Part shown: positions 42,093 through 51,114 of the stretch, one piece after another | Position numbering within the stretch: the first letter of the stretch is position 1 | Layout: each line of letters begins with the position of its first letter | Assembly: GCA_963796705.1 (NCBI GenBank) | Contig: CAWCMK010000003.1 | Coordinates: 372,001 to 436,000 of the forward strand | Direction: 5' to 3' | Length of the DNA stretch: 64,000 bases | Origin: VRUE01 sp963796705 | GTDB taxonomy: Bacteria > Actinomycetota > Thermoleophilia > Solirubrobacterales > 70-9 | Program-made: the position numbers and the translations under genes | The notes under the pieces: model-generated | What the model saw: only the letters and a program-made list of their open reading frames with translations | The model's database searches: none | What the model was told of the DNA's origin: nothing

Positions 42093-42352
42093 CCGAAGCA
42101 GACATCAAGCATTTCCTAGTCGTCTATGACCTGGCCGAGGGCAAGGCACGGGTCGAGTCGTTCGGCACCGACTACGACCGAGCGCTTGAGGCCTACGCCG
42201 AGGTAGAGCAGGATCTGGAGAACCGCGAGTCATTCGACATCGTCCTGCTGGGAGCGGACTCGATTGAGACCATCAGGCGGACTCACTCGAGCTACTTCCA
42301 CACCGAGGAGACCTTCGAGAGTCTGCTGCCGCCGGGCGTCTTGATCCGGTAG
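42089..42352 (+). CDS. Small protein coupled to RelA/SpoT-domain gene (candidate antitoxin)
   Basis: An 87-aa acidic protein (MTEADIKHFLVVYDLAEGKA at the N-terminus, then DYDRALEAYAEVEQDLENRE and LLGADSIETIRRTHSSYFHT). Predicted as an alpha-beta fold with a central helix; no signal or membrane segment. It starts at ATG 42089 overlapping the synthetase stop TGA, so it is translationally coupled. The tail SSYFHTEETFESLLP may contact a partner. No named family is recognised. The antitoxin role is inference from context and size. Confidence 0.8.
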   Translation: MTEADIKHFLVVYDLAEGKARVESFGTDYDRALEAYAEVEQDLENRESFDIVLLGADSIETIRRTHSSYFHTEETFESLLPPGVLIR

Positions 42353-42453
42353 CCCTCGACCTGGCCTAGCAGACCCCTTGCGACTCGGCGGGCTCGGGGT
42401 GCCGGATCGCGAAATGACCGGTACTACGATGTGACCTTCGGGTGACTTGCGAC

Positions 42454-42523
42454 GGTGCCGCTTGGCATGAAGGTCGAGGAGCCTGCAAAGCCGTTTACAC
42501 CGGTTCGATTCCGGTAGGCGCCT
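42454..42523 (+). tRNA. Degenerate tRNA-Cys-like sequence (probably nonfunctional or divergent)
   Basis: The 3' half is tRNA-like: anticodon loop CTGCAAA (anticodon GCA), T arm ACCGG-TTCGATT-CCGGT, acceptor 3' strand AGGCGCC and T as discriminator, and the 5' strand GGTGCCG pairs with six of seven of its bases. The D arm is not convincing and the anticodon stem has only two or three pairs (GGAGC against GCCGT). So it is either a decayed tRNA-Cys copy or an unusual element-encoded tRNA. Confidence 0.45.
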
Positions 42524-42560
42524 CTGGCTTCGGCAAGGGATATCTGGCTTGCTGGAGCGG

Positions 42561-42590
42561 TTTGAGGAGCCTTTTCAGAGGCTCTTCAAA
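42561..42590. repeat. Strong 11-bp stem-loop
   Basis: TTTGAGGAGCC (42561-42571) pairs with GGCTCTTCAAA (42580-42590) in eleven consecutive base pairs (one G-T wobble) around an 8-nt loop. No poly-T follows, so it is not a typical terminator. It lies between the tRNA-Cys-like sequence and a secreted-protein gene. Possible roles: attachment or transfer-related site, or structured RNA. Nothing else is recognised in 42353-42979. Confidence 0.6.
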
Positions 42591-42979
42591 TCCGGTTAAT
42601 TCCGGTTGCAACCGGCTGTTTGGGTGTCGGACTGGCGCACGACTGGCGCATGAGATTTCCGTGACAGGCGATCGGATTGGCTTGAAGACGCGTCGCGTCC
42701 GGCTACTTTGAAGTCCGTTGCAACGACTGTGAAAAGCTCGACTTGGCGATCGGCGAGATTGGGGGGCGTCGTTACGAGGTCGTGCGGGGCATCTGAATCC
42801 TCCTTGGGGCCGAAGGACTCTAGAAAGCGGACTCCATCAAAACAGGGGTGGATCACCTTCAAACCTGGCCTGGCTCAATGCGCTGACAAGACGTTGGGCG
42901 GGCGCGATTCGGCTCCCCAACCGTTGTCGATGGCAGCATCGGCGCAACTCCTTCAACGTCCGGTGTTTCTGCAGTCGAG

Positions 42980-43543
42980 ATGCCCTTACCGCGTCCGCTC
43001 CTCCCTGCACTCGCTACTGCAGCGGTTGCCGCTTCGGCGCTCTGCGCATTCCCCGCATCGGGGCTGACCCAGCAGACCGCGATCCACTTCGCCCGCTGTC
43101 CGCGGGTCGCAAAGGCGGAAGGCAAGGAGGCCGAAACAGACAGCAACCCGCGCGCCACCGAAACGACCGTTCCTATGGCCCCCAGCGCGCTGCAGCTCTG
43201 CCGCTACTACGGTCTCGGCGTCGACCAGACAGCCAAGACTCGCGCCAGGATCGGCAAGCTGCGAAGCGAACGGGTCCTGCACAAGGCAACGTCGGTGCGC
43301 TCGATTGCGAGCGAATTCGATGCGCTCACCGAGTTCCCCGAAGGCCCGATCCCCTGCCCCGGCGACGAAGGCGCGCGACTCTACGCCGTCTTCGCCTACG
43401 CAAATCGCGCAGAACCGAAGGTCCCAGTTGAAGTCCACCTCTCGGGATGCTTGTTCGTGTCAAATGGGCGAACCCAGGCCGCGTACTGGGCAGCGCCTCA
43501 GCTGATCCGCAGGCTCAAGGCGCTGACGAGCGGCAACAGCTGA
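42980..43543 (+). CDS. Secreted protein of unknown function
   Basis: A 187-aa protein with a signal peptide (LPALATAAVAASALCAFPASG). The mature domain has CRYYGLG, RIGKLRSERVL, IASEFDALTEFPEGPIPCPGDEG and VEVHLSGCLFVSNGRTQ, with four Cys forming a possible two-disulfide core. I recall this pattern from hypothetical secreted proteins in Solirubrobacterales. It carries an intact frame, unlike its neighbours in the element. Its 3' end overlaps the tail of the convergent HTH-protein frame. Confidence 0.72.
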   Translation: MPLPRPLLPALATAAVAASALCAFPASGLTQQTAIHFARCPRVAKAEGKEAETDSNPRATETTVPMAPSALQLCRYYGLGVDQTAKTRARIGKLRSERVLHKATSVRSIASEFDALTEFPEGPIPCPGDEGARLYAVFAYANRAEPKVPVEVHLSGCLFVSNGRTQAAYWAAPQLIRRLKALTSGNS

Positions 43544-43849
43544 GCTCACCCGCCCGATCGAGTCAGTGGAGCGGCACCAGTCTTTCAGCGGGTAGCCCTT
43601 GCTCCCTTTGACCAGCAACTTGTCGGCACGCGCCTTGGCGATCAGGCCGTGGACCTGGTTAGCCGAGATGCCGATCGCCTGGGCAAGCTCTGAGGGGCGA
43701 GCGCCGGGGCTGGTGGTCTTGACCGCGGCGAGCAGCTCCTCGCGGCGCTGACCGCGCAAGGCGCGGCCGCCCCTGCGGCGGCGTTTGGCGGCGCTGGATT
43801 TGCGCGGGCTACGGGGAGGGCGCGCGGTCTGCACTCCGAGGCTCACCAA
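43460..43849 (-). CDS. Small winged-helix DNA-binding protein (start uncertain)
   Basis: The 129-aa frame begins with a basic region (RRRRGGRALRGQRREELL) and then a winged-helix domain, VKTTSPGARPSELAQAIGIS-NQVHGLIAKARADKLLVKG. Coding-like sequence continues upstream past the GTG at 43849 (QHVAANAIGRGSADAERKDL read on the minus strand), so the true N-terminus may be longer or lost. The last ~45 residues after GYPLKDW look unlike a natural end and overlap the convergent gene, so the 3' part may be frameshifted. Likely a regulator or DNA-binding cargo of the element. Confidence 0.5.
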   Translation of the reverse strand: MVSLGVQTARPPRSPRKSSAAKRRRRGGRALRGQRREELLAAVKTTSPGARPSELAQAIGISANQVHGLIAKARADKLLVKGSKGYPLKDWCRSTDSIGRVSSAVAARQRLEPADQLRRCPVRGLGSPI

Positions 43850-43917
43850 GGCGCGCTCGAGATCTTTCCGCTCAGCATCGGCCGAGCCGCGTCCGATGGC
43901 GTTAGCCGCGACGTGCT

Positions 43918-44557
43918 GTGCGCGCTTTAGGGTCCCGATTCGTGAGTGCTGCCGAAAAAGCGACGATCGCCGCCGCGGGGCTTGCGGGACTCCTGCTGCT
44001 CGTTGCTATTTGGCAGGTACTTGTGACCCAGGCCAATGAGCGCAAACGTTCCCAGCCGGTCGTCATTACTCATCAGGACCGCGGCCGCCTCTTTAGCCAA
44101 GAGGACGGCGGCTGGTCGGTGCTGGCTCATGCGACCAACGAGGGAGAGGGTGCTGCTTACAACGTTCGGTGGGGCGTTTCGTTCCACGGCATCCGGTTTG
44201 CATACCGACGGACGAGGAGGATCCCGCGGCGGCAACCGCTTCCGAGTCATCCATCCACGCGAGAGCGTGCCCCCGAAGGATTCATGGGCTGTTGTGATCT
44301 CTTCGGTGGAAATATGGGGAGGAGATGGGGTGCCCGAGGAGAGCGCCTTCTTCTGGGCACGCTATGAGAACACGCAGGGCCGAACTTGGGAAAACGGTCG
44401 ACTGCCCGACCGATCCAAGAACCTCAAGATCAAGCGTGTTCGGCTCGTTTGGCTTCGCGAGTGGCTGGAAGAGCTAAAACGGCGGCGATTCAGGAAAAAG
44501 GCGCTCGGAAAAGAACAGAAGATGATCGCCGAGTTCCGTGCCATGGGAGACGAGTAG
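43918..44557 (+). pseudogene. Frameshifted membrane-anchored protein of unknown function
   Basis: The first frame gives an N-terminal membrane segment (AAGLAGLLLLVAIWQVLVTQ) and then VLAHATNEGEGAAYNVRWGV, ending near RFAYR. The second frame, from about 44205, continues with RVIHPRESVPPKDSWAVVIS, FWARYENTQGRTWENGRLPD and a basic Arg/Lys-rich tail, stopping at 44555-44557. Together these resemble one ~210-aa membrane-anchored protein of a type I have seen in actinobacteria (N-terminal helix, NEG.G.AYNVR, WARYEN..G..WE). The break is a single-base change in the reading frame, and the function is unknown. Confidence 0.6.
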
Positions 44558-44757
44558 GGCTCTGATGGAGCATCCGAATGCATCAGGCGGCTACGTCGCG
44601 ACTTTGTGCTTGAGCAGCCACTGGCGCACGATGGGGTACCCAGCTTGGAACCAGCCGCGGCTTTTCCCGACGGCGCTCTCACGGACCGTCATCGCCGCTA
44701 CTTTCCGACCGAACGCCGGTTAGTGTCAGCAGGGGTGCGCGGGGAGACAGCTGTCGC

Positions 44758-46125
44758 GTGAGAGTGCTGGGACGTTGCTTGGTCTATCTCTTTGCGCTTG
44801 TCGCGCTGCTTGCGCTCGGAGCATTCTGCTGGTCGGCCGTCAGCTGCCGCGGCAGCTCGGTGTCTGCGCTTGCGGAAATCGCTCAGTTTCCGCTTTCGAG
44901 CGATAGCTTCTTCCCCGGCAGATCGTGGCGGACTGACGGGAATATGTGGTTCCTCCTGGGTGAGCTGAGCTGGCCACCCGGCGCTGAACCGGTGAACTCG
45001 CGACGGTGATCGACCGCTCCGCTAGACGGCAGATAACTGATTCCCTGCCCGGCCGTCGCGTGAAGCTCGAGCGCTGACTGCTGGGCTAGAAGGGGACCTT
45101 TGGTACTCCGCGCTTTACGCTCGACGTGACCTCACCGGCGTGACTGATATTCCAGTGTTGGTCAGAGAAGCGTCTTTCTGACACTGGAGCGATGGCATTT
45201 GTGGATTGCTACGAAGGTCGGATCTCGGCGGCGACACAATCAGTCGCGTCACCACCACCGGCGAACGGACCGATTTCCCTATTCCGACCCGTGGATCAAT
45301 CCCGAGCGGAATCGCGCCCGGTCAGATGGAAACATTTGGTTTGGCGAGGAGCACGGCCACAAGGTCGGCCGGATCACCCCGTCCGGGCAGATCACCGAGT
45401 TCCCGGTCCCCGAAAGCGCCGCAAGCCTCGCTGTCGGCCCGGAAGGGGATATCTGGTTCTCGCAGGGACAACAGGGCCTCGCCCGCATCACCCCGACCGG
45501 TGAAGTCTCGACTTTCCCGGTCGAACACGGTCGCTACCCGTCCGCCTCGCCATTGACCGCCGGCCCTGACGGCAGGCTCTGGTTCCACTCGGAAACGAAC
45601 GTCCTCGGCCGCATTTCCCCGGCCGGACGGGTGAGCAACGTTCGACTCCCTTATCGGGAAGGCACTCTGATCGACGCCGCAGCCGGGCCGGACGGGTCCA
45701 TCTGGTACACGGCTGCAGGTCAATCGCCGAACGAAGGCGGCGGTGGCACCGGCCAGGCCACCATCTACAGCCAGCCTGGAATGGTCGGTCGGATCATCCC
45801 TGGAGCGCTTGCCGTGCGACTTGGCGGCTCAACCCCTTCGGCTCACGCCCGCTGGGCGAGGGTTTCCGTCTCCTGCGAAGGCGGCACTGCCGAGAGCACA
45901 TGCCAAGGTGGTCTTCGTCTCAGCCAGGGCAGGATGGCTCTGGGCCATCGCCGATACCACCTGAATGCCGATGAAACCAGCGTGATCAGGGTGCGGTTGA
46001 GCCGCCGGGGAGCGGCGCGTCTGCACCAGAAGGGCAGGCTGTCTGTGAAGGCGACCGCGACACTGGTGGAAGGCCGAACCTCCACTCGCGGACTCGTCTT
46101 GCGCCTTGGCTCGAGAGTCAGATAA
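44758..46125 (+). pseudogene. Streptogramin lyase (Vgb)-like secreted beta-propeller, multiply frameshifted
   Basis: The N-terminal part (44758-45009) has a signal/TM segment and AEIAQFPLSSDSFFPG, ending at DGNMWF. After ~190 bp of noncoding sequence a second part (from ~45200) carries GERTDFPIPTR in one frame and SDGNIWF, GRITPSGQITEFPVPE, GPEGDIWFSQG, GPDGRLWFHSE, GRISPAGR and GPDGSIWYTAAG in another. The DGN/DGxIWF and GRITP blades are the Vgb/NHL-like propeller pattern. The C-terminus is a Lys/Arg-rich beta domain (RVRLSRRGAARLHQKGRLSV). The gap contains an inverted repeat at 45151-45188 (TCCAGTG..TCAGA with TCTGA-CACTGGA), perhaps an insertion scar. Confidence 0.7.
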
Positions 46126-46770
46126 AGCGTCGCTGCCGGGTCGGTATTTCGACTTGTATCCGAGGGTTCCCCTGGCACACGATTGGGGTCGGGCGAAGGG
46201 CCGATTTGGCTCTGCATCTAGTGCCGGATGGGCCATCGCTTGCCCGGGCACCTGCTCCGCACCATTTGATGAAGGCACCACCGCCTACCTGATCGCGATT
46301 CCCAACCCGGGCTCTGTGTTTGTCGGCTGGGAAGATTCGGGCTGCGGGGGCAGGGGCGCCTGTGCTGTGGCGATGAGCAGGGCGGCGTCGGTTGGAGCGG
46401 AATTCGCACCGGAAGTGCCGCCGCTTGAAATCCTGCCGCCCAGCTAATCGACGCCGACGAGCCCCCCATTTTGCCCACGCCCAGCCTCGAACTGCGCAGG
46501 CTCCCCGCCAAGCGGGGCGGGCTGGTCGCCGCGAACGTCTCCGGCGCCGGCTCGGTGAGCGTCATCAATCCCCTGCTCCGCCGCGTCGCGATCGAAAGCG
46601 CGCTGCGGGCCCCGTCACATTGCGCCTGCGCTGAACGGCAGCGGGCTGGCGACCCTGAGGAGGGCCAAGCGCCACCGCCTGCGGGTCGAGGTGACCGCCA
46701 CCTTCATTCCCGACTACCACGGTACCCCCGCGCTCGCTACGCAGGCAGTGGTCTTCGTAGCGGGCGGAGC
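46126..46770 (+). pseudogene. Decayed secreted-protein gene (Gly/Cys repeat and C-terminal domain fragments)
   Basis: Three frames hold pieces of one secreted-protein type. The first gives GSVFVGWEDSGCGGRGACAV (an InlB-B/bacterial-repeat-like unit), the second gives SGAGSVSVINPLLRRVAIES and the third gives LATLRRAKRHRLRVEVTATF, followed by PALATQAVVFVA. Each fragment is typical of C-terminal beta-domains of secreted proteins in this lineage. No single frame reads through, so the gene is broken by at least two shifts. Confidence 0.55.
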
Positions 46771-46939
46771 CCGCAGTTGTGGTGCCATCCATGCGAGGGA
46801 GAGGCGAGGGTGTCGGCGCGAGAGCCCGCCCGGTTGCCAAACGTGCATCCGGCGTCGGCAGCGAACGCTGCGCGAGGTCGCCGCGGGCTGAGCCGCTGTG
46901 CGGCACAGCCCAGGCCCGACAGCCGGGCATCGACTACCA

Positions 46940-47074
46940 CCAACCACAAAGTCAACCAACCACGAAGCCACCCCAAGGAACCGACCCTTGCCCCACAGCC
47001 GCCCATGACCACCTCCAGGATTCCGATCGGACCTCAAACCAACCACAGTGGACCCGCCTTCAGCAACCAACCAC
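46940..47074 (+). repeat. Four CCAACCAC iteron-like repeats upstream of the relaxase
   Basis: Exact copies of CCAACCAC at 46940-46947, 46956-46963, 47039-47046 and 47067-47074, in AC-rich DNA that ends ~70 bp before the relaxase start. A small inverted repeat, CCCGT (47125-47129) with ACGGG (47137-47141), follows. Direct repeats and a small hairpin just upstream of a MobF relaxase gene are the expected parts of an oriT, though no nic site is known for this family member. Confidence 0.5.
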
Positions 47075-47145
47075 CACCCCCTCACACCGCATCACTTCAT
47101 TAAGAGATCGGGGCAAAACGCCCTCCCGTTGGACAGACGGGGTGG

Positions 47146-50100
47146 ATGCTCACGATCGGAAAGCTCGGCCGCGGCCAGGAGGCCTACTACCTCGACAAGG
47201 TTGCCGGGGGCGCCGAGGACTACTACTCCGGCGAGGGCGAGGCCGCCGGCTACTTCCTCGGCGACGTCGCCGAGGAGCTGGGCCTGCAAGGCACCGTCGA
47301 CCCCGAGCAGCTGAGGGCGATGCTGACGGGCAACAATCCCGTCGATGGCTCGCCGCTGCTCTCCCGCCAGGGCGTCCGCGGCGAGGGCCCGGTCCCCGGC
47401 TTCGACCTCACCTTCTCGGCGCCGAAGTCGGTCTCGCTGACCTGGGCGCTCGGCGATATCGCCACCGCCTCGGGCGTGATCGCCGCCCACGAGCAATCGG
47501 TCAAAGCCGCCCTCGACTACCTCCAGCGCCAGGCCTGCTGGACGAGACGCGGCGCCGGCGGCGCCGAGTTCGTCGCAGGCAACGGCTTCCTCGCCGCCGC
47601 CTACCGCCACCGCTCCTCAAGGGCCGGGGACCCCCAGCTCCACACCCACGTCCTGATCGCCAACGCGACCACGGGACCCGACGGCAAGTGGACCCGCCTC
47701 TACCACCCGGCGATCTACGATCACGCCACCACAGCCTCCTACATCTACCAGGCCAACCTCCGCCACGAGCTGACTCGAAGGCTCGGGGTGCAGTGGCAAC
47801 CGACCCGCAAGGGCATCGCCGAGATCGAGGGTTTTGCCGACCCCCACCTACGGAGCTTCTCCAAGCGCCGGGCGCAGATCCTCGAGGCCGCCGGCGGGGC
47901 CGATGCCTCAGCCCGCGCCCGGGCGGTAGCCAACCTCACCACCCGCGAGGCCAAGCAGGACACCGCGCTCTCGACCGAGACCATGCGCGAGCGCTGGGCC
48001 CATCAAGCGGCCGAGGTCGGACTCGACCGCGAGGGGGTCGAGCGGACCTTCGGCCAGGGCGAGCTAACCCGCACCGTCCTCACCACCGACCAGCTCGACC
48101 GCGAGGTCAGCGCCCACGCCTCCCACTTCGACCGCCGCGACGCGATCCAGGCCGTCGCCCACTCGCTGCCCCACGGCGCCCCGGCCCCAGAGGTCGAGCT
48201 GATCGCCGACGCCTTCCTCGCCTCCGAGGCGGTGCTGAAGATCTCCGAGTCGGCCAAGGGCGAGCGCTTCACCACCAGGCGGATCTGGGAGCTGGAGCGC
48301 ACCGCGCTTCAGGCAGCGGAGACGATGCGCGCAGCGGACGATCGCGCCCGCGTCCCCGAGCCGGCGCTCGAGCGCCTGCTCGCCGCCCGAGCGACGCTGA
48401 AGCCCGACCAGCGCGAGATGGTCCGCCGGCTTCTGTCCGGCGGCGAGGGGATCTCGGTCGTGGTCGGGCAGGCCGGCACCGGCAAGACCTACGCGACCCT
48501 GAGCGCGGCCGAGGGCTGGGCTCGGGGCGGGATCGAGCTGAGCGCCGCCGCCCCGACCTGGCGCGCCGCCAACGTCCTGCGCGCCGAGGGCCTTGAGGCG
48601 ACCAGCATCGCCCGCCTGCTCGGTGAGCTGGAGCGCGCCGAGGGCCAGGGCCACCTCGCGCTACCCCACAACTCGGTCCTGCTGATCGACGAGGCGGGGA
48701 TGGTCGACTCCGCGACCCTGGCGCGGCTGATCCACCACGCCGAGGCCGCCGAGGCCAAGCTCGTCCTGATCGGCGACCCAGCCCAGCTCGGCGAGATCGA
48801 GGCGGGTGGGCTGTTTGCGGCCTTAGCCGAGAGGACGGAGCCGATCGTCCTCGGTGAAGTGATCCGCCACCGCCACGAGGCCGAGCGCGAGGGGGCGAAG
48901 CTGATCCGTGCGGGCGAGGGCGCCGAGGCCTTGAGCGTCTACCGCTCGGCCGAGCGGGTGGTAGTCGCCCCCGACGCCGAGGCCAGGCGCGAGGCGATGG
49001 TCGCCGACTGGCATCAGTCCTTTGACCGCGGCGAGGACGCGCTGATGGTGGCGAAGCGAAACGTAGAGGTCGATCGCCTCAATGAGCTGGCGAGAATGAG
49101 GATGCGCGAGCAGGGCCGTTTGGGCGCTACCGAGATCCAGGTCGGCGAAAGCATGTTCGCCAGCGGCGATCAGGTAATAACCCGCGTCAACGATCACGCC
49201 GCCCAGATCTATAACCGCGAGCGCTGGACGGTGGCGGAGGTTGACGTTTTAGCTCGAAGCGTTGTGTTGGACGGCATCGACACCCGACGGCGGGTGTGTG
49301 TCGATGCCGTCTATCTGGAGCGGGTCAATCCTTATAACGAAGCGCCCGCATTGGAACACGCCTACGCCGCGACCACCTACTGCGCCCAGGGGACGACGGT
49401 CGACCGCGCCTTCGTCGCCGTCGATGCCTCGATGGACAGGCAGGAGCTTTATGTCGCGGCCTCCAGGAGCCGCGAGGAGACGCTGATCTACGCGATGCCG
49501 GAGATCGGGGCGGTGGGTAGGGAAGAGTATGCGCCCGCCTCCGCGCAGGAGCGCGGGGCGCTGGAGACGATCACGGCGGCAGCGGGGCGCGACCGGGCTC
49601 AGCTGGCGGCGCACGAGGAGGCGCTGCGCTCCGAGCTGCGCGGCTTGCCCAACGAGGAGCTCTTTGCCTGGCGCGAGCGGCTCGGGGGCGAGCTGGGCCG
49701 TCAGGGGTACCTGCGCGAACGCCTGCATGATCTGGAGCCGAAGATCACGATCGCCGAAGGGCAACACAAGAACGCCCTGGCGCGCCTGCAGGAGGCCTCC
49801 GAGGCTCCGCGGCGCCAGCGCAAGCGCGAGCTGGAGCGCGCCAGCGAGGGAGAGGCCGTGCGCCGGGCGGCGCTTGAGCGGCTGCGCGCCGAGGAGCGCC
49901 AGATCAGAGCGCTCGACCCCCAGCCCCGCCAGGAGGCGGCGGCGATCGAGGCCGTCCTCGCCCAGCGCAGAGAGCTGGCGATCACCGCCCCCCGCCTCGC
50001 CCCACCCCCCTACATCAAGGCAGAGCTGGGCGAGCGCCCCGGCGATCTGGCCAAGCGCAAGGCCTGGGAGCGCGGGGTGGAGGGGATCGAGCGCTACCGC

Positions 50101-50271
50101 CAGGAGCACGGGATCGGCGACCCGGGGCGGGCTTTTGGCGCGGAGCCGAAAGACAGTCGGGAGCGGGCCGCCTGGAACAGGCAGCGGCGCCGGCTCGCCG
50201 AGCAACAACGCCAGCTTGGTCTCGGGAAGGGCATCCAGGCACGGGCGCGAGGTTTGGAGATCGGACTTTAA
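47146..50271 (+). CDS. MobF-type relaxase-helicase (TrwC/TraI/TraA-like)
   Basis: 1041 aa, ATG 47146. Residues 1-~300 form a TrwC relaxase domain: catalytic Tyr candidates in EAYYLDKVAGGAEDYYSGEG, LTFSAPKSVSLTWAL and the His triad GDPQLHTHVLIAN (H166, H168). From ~410 a RecD/TraI-type helicase follows: Walker A GQAGTGKTYAT (~residue 445), Walker B LLIDEAGMVDS (~512), IGDPAQLGEIEAGGLF, and a C-terminal TTYCAQGTTVDRAF and YVAASRSREET. The last ~210 residues are charged, coiled-coil-like. It would nick one strand at oriT, remain bound and unwind DNA for transfer. No frameshift was found, unlike the integrase. Confidence 0.95.
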   Translation: MLTIGKLGRGQEAYYLDKVAGGAEDYYSGEGEAAGYFLGDVAEELGLQGTVDPEQLRAMLTGNNPVDGSPLLSRQGVRGEGPVPGFDLTFSAPKSVSLTWALGDIATASGVIAAHEQSVKAALDYLQRQACWTRRGAGGAEFVAGNGFLAAAYRHRSSRAGDPQLHTHVLIANATTGPDGKWTRLYHPAIYDHATTASYIYQANLRHELTRRLGVQWQPTRKGIAEIEGFADPHLRSFSKRRAQILEAAGGADASARARAVANLTTREAKQDTALSTETMRERWAHQAAEVGLDREGVERTFGQGELTRTVLTTDQLDREVSAHASHFDRRDAIQAVAHSLPHGAPAPEVELIADAFLASEAVLKISESAKGERFTTRRIWELERTALQAAETMRAADDRARVPEPALERLLAARATLKPDQREMVRRLLSGGEGISVVVGQAGTGKTYATLSAAEGWARGGIELSAAAPTWRAANVLRAEGLEATSIARLLGELERAEGQGHLALPHNSVLLIDEAGMVDSATLARLIHHAEAAEAKLVLIGDPAQLGEIEAGGLFAALAERTEPIVLGEVIRHRHEAEREGAKLIRAGEGAEALSVYRSAERVVVAPDAEARREAMVADWHQSFDRGEDALMVAKRNVEVDRLNELARMRMREQGRLGATEIQVGESMFASGDQVITRVNDHAAQIYNRERWTVAEVDVLARSVVLDGIDTRRRVCVDAVYLERVNPYNEAPALEHAYAATTYCAQGTTVDRAFVAVDASMDRQELYVAASRSREETLIYAMPEIGAVGREEYAPASAQERGALETITAAAGRDRAQLAAHEEALRSELRGLPNEELFAWRERLGGELGRQGYLRERLHDLEPKITIAEGQHKNALARLQEASEAPRRQRKRELERASEGEAVRRAALERLRAEERQIRALDPQPRQEAAAIEAVLAQRRELAITAPRLAPPPYIKAELGERPGDLAKRKAWERGVEGIERYRQEHGIGDPGRAFGAEPKDSRERAAWNRQRRRLAEQQRQLGLGKGIQARARGLEIGL

Positions 50272-50373
50272 GGGGGCGCGTGGGGCGGTTCTCGGACGAC
50301 AGGGGTGATGGGAACTCGCAAACGATCCGACGCAATCCGGCATTTCAATGGACAGTCGGGTTGAGAGGCTGAA

Positions 50374-50742
50374 ATGTCGTCAACCGAGATCAAGCTCCAT
50401 CCTCTGGCCGTCGAGGCGATCGCCCGCCGCGTAGCCGAGTTGCTCGCTCGGGGTGCGGTGAAAAGTGGTCCCGAGCTGATCGACGCCGCTGAGTTGGCCC
50501 GACGGCTGGGGATGGAGCGCGACTGGGTTTATGCGCACGCAAGTGAGCTGGGGGCGGTCAGAATGGGCGCCGGCAGCAAGCCTCGTCTTCGCTTCGACCC
50601 AGAGGTCGCGATTGAGCGGATGGGCTCGACCCTCGCCGGTGAGCAGCATGAGTGCCAAGGCCGACCCACTCGCCGTCGCCGGCGACGGCCGCGATCCGGC
50701 AGCGTTCAATTGCTGCCGATCAAGGGCGACCGGACGAATTGA
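50374..50742 (+). CDS. Small HTH DNA-binding protein (excisionase-like)
   Basis: A 122-aa protein: an N-terminal helix (HPLAVEAIARRVAELLARGA), then a MerR/excisionase-type HTH in ELIDAAELARRLGMERDWVY and HASELGAVRMGAG-PRLRFDP, followed by a basic low-complexity tail (RRRRRRPRSG). It lies ~100 bp after the relaxase and ~370 bp before the integrase, the usual place for an excisionase/regulator. A regulatory or Xis role is inference from size and location. Confidence 0.75.
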   Translation: MSSTEIKLHPLAVEAIARRVAELLARGAVKSGPELIDAAELARRLGMERDWVYAHASELGAVRMGAGSKPRLRFDPEVAIERMGSTLAGEQHECQGRPTRRRRRRPRSGSVQLLPIKGDRTN

Positions 50743-50955
50743 CTCTTCACGTAACCTGATCCGGCGGAAGCGATGGCGCCGACTACATCAATATGGAATC
50801 TGACTCGAAGCGCAGGACATCAACCCACGATCTCCGGCGCCTTCACACCAGCAAGGATCTCCAGGCGCAGGTATAGGATCGGGCCATCAAAAAACGGGCC
50901 GCCACGGTGCGTTGACACCGACGACGGCCCTAGACAAAAGGAGAGTGGACTCCTC

Positions 50956-51114
50956 ATGCCTGACGTCGATCTTATGGGCCGCAACGACGCGGTGGCTCCC
51001 AAAATTCCAGCTGGCCAAGTGGGGATTCTGAGCCATATCTCCAACCTCGTGCAAACTGGCCAGCTCAAAGATCTGGACGGCCGCTTCGGGCGGCGGAGAA
51101 GAGGGGGGACCTGA
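50956..51114 (+). CDS. Small protein preceding the integrase
   Basis: A 52-aa frame from ATG 50956 (MPDVDLMGRNDAVAPKIPAG, then HISNLVQTGQLKDLDGRFGR) ends with TGA directly before the integrase ATG at 51115, implying coupled translation. The frame extends further upstream to 50773, but that part lacks protein character. An AAAGGAG lies 13 bases before the ATG, somewhat far. No family recognised. Confidence 0.4.
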   Translation: MPDVDLMGRNDAVAPKIPAGQVGILSHISNLVQTGQLKDLDGRFGRRRRGGT

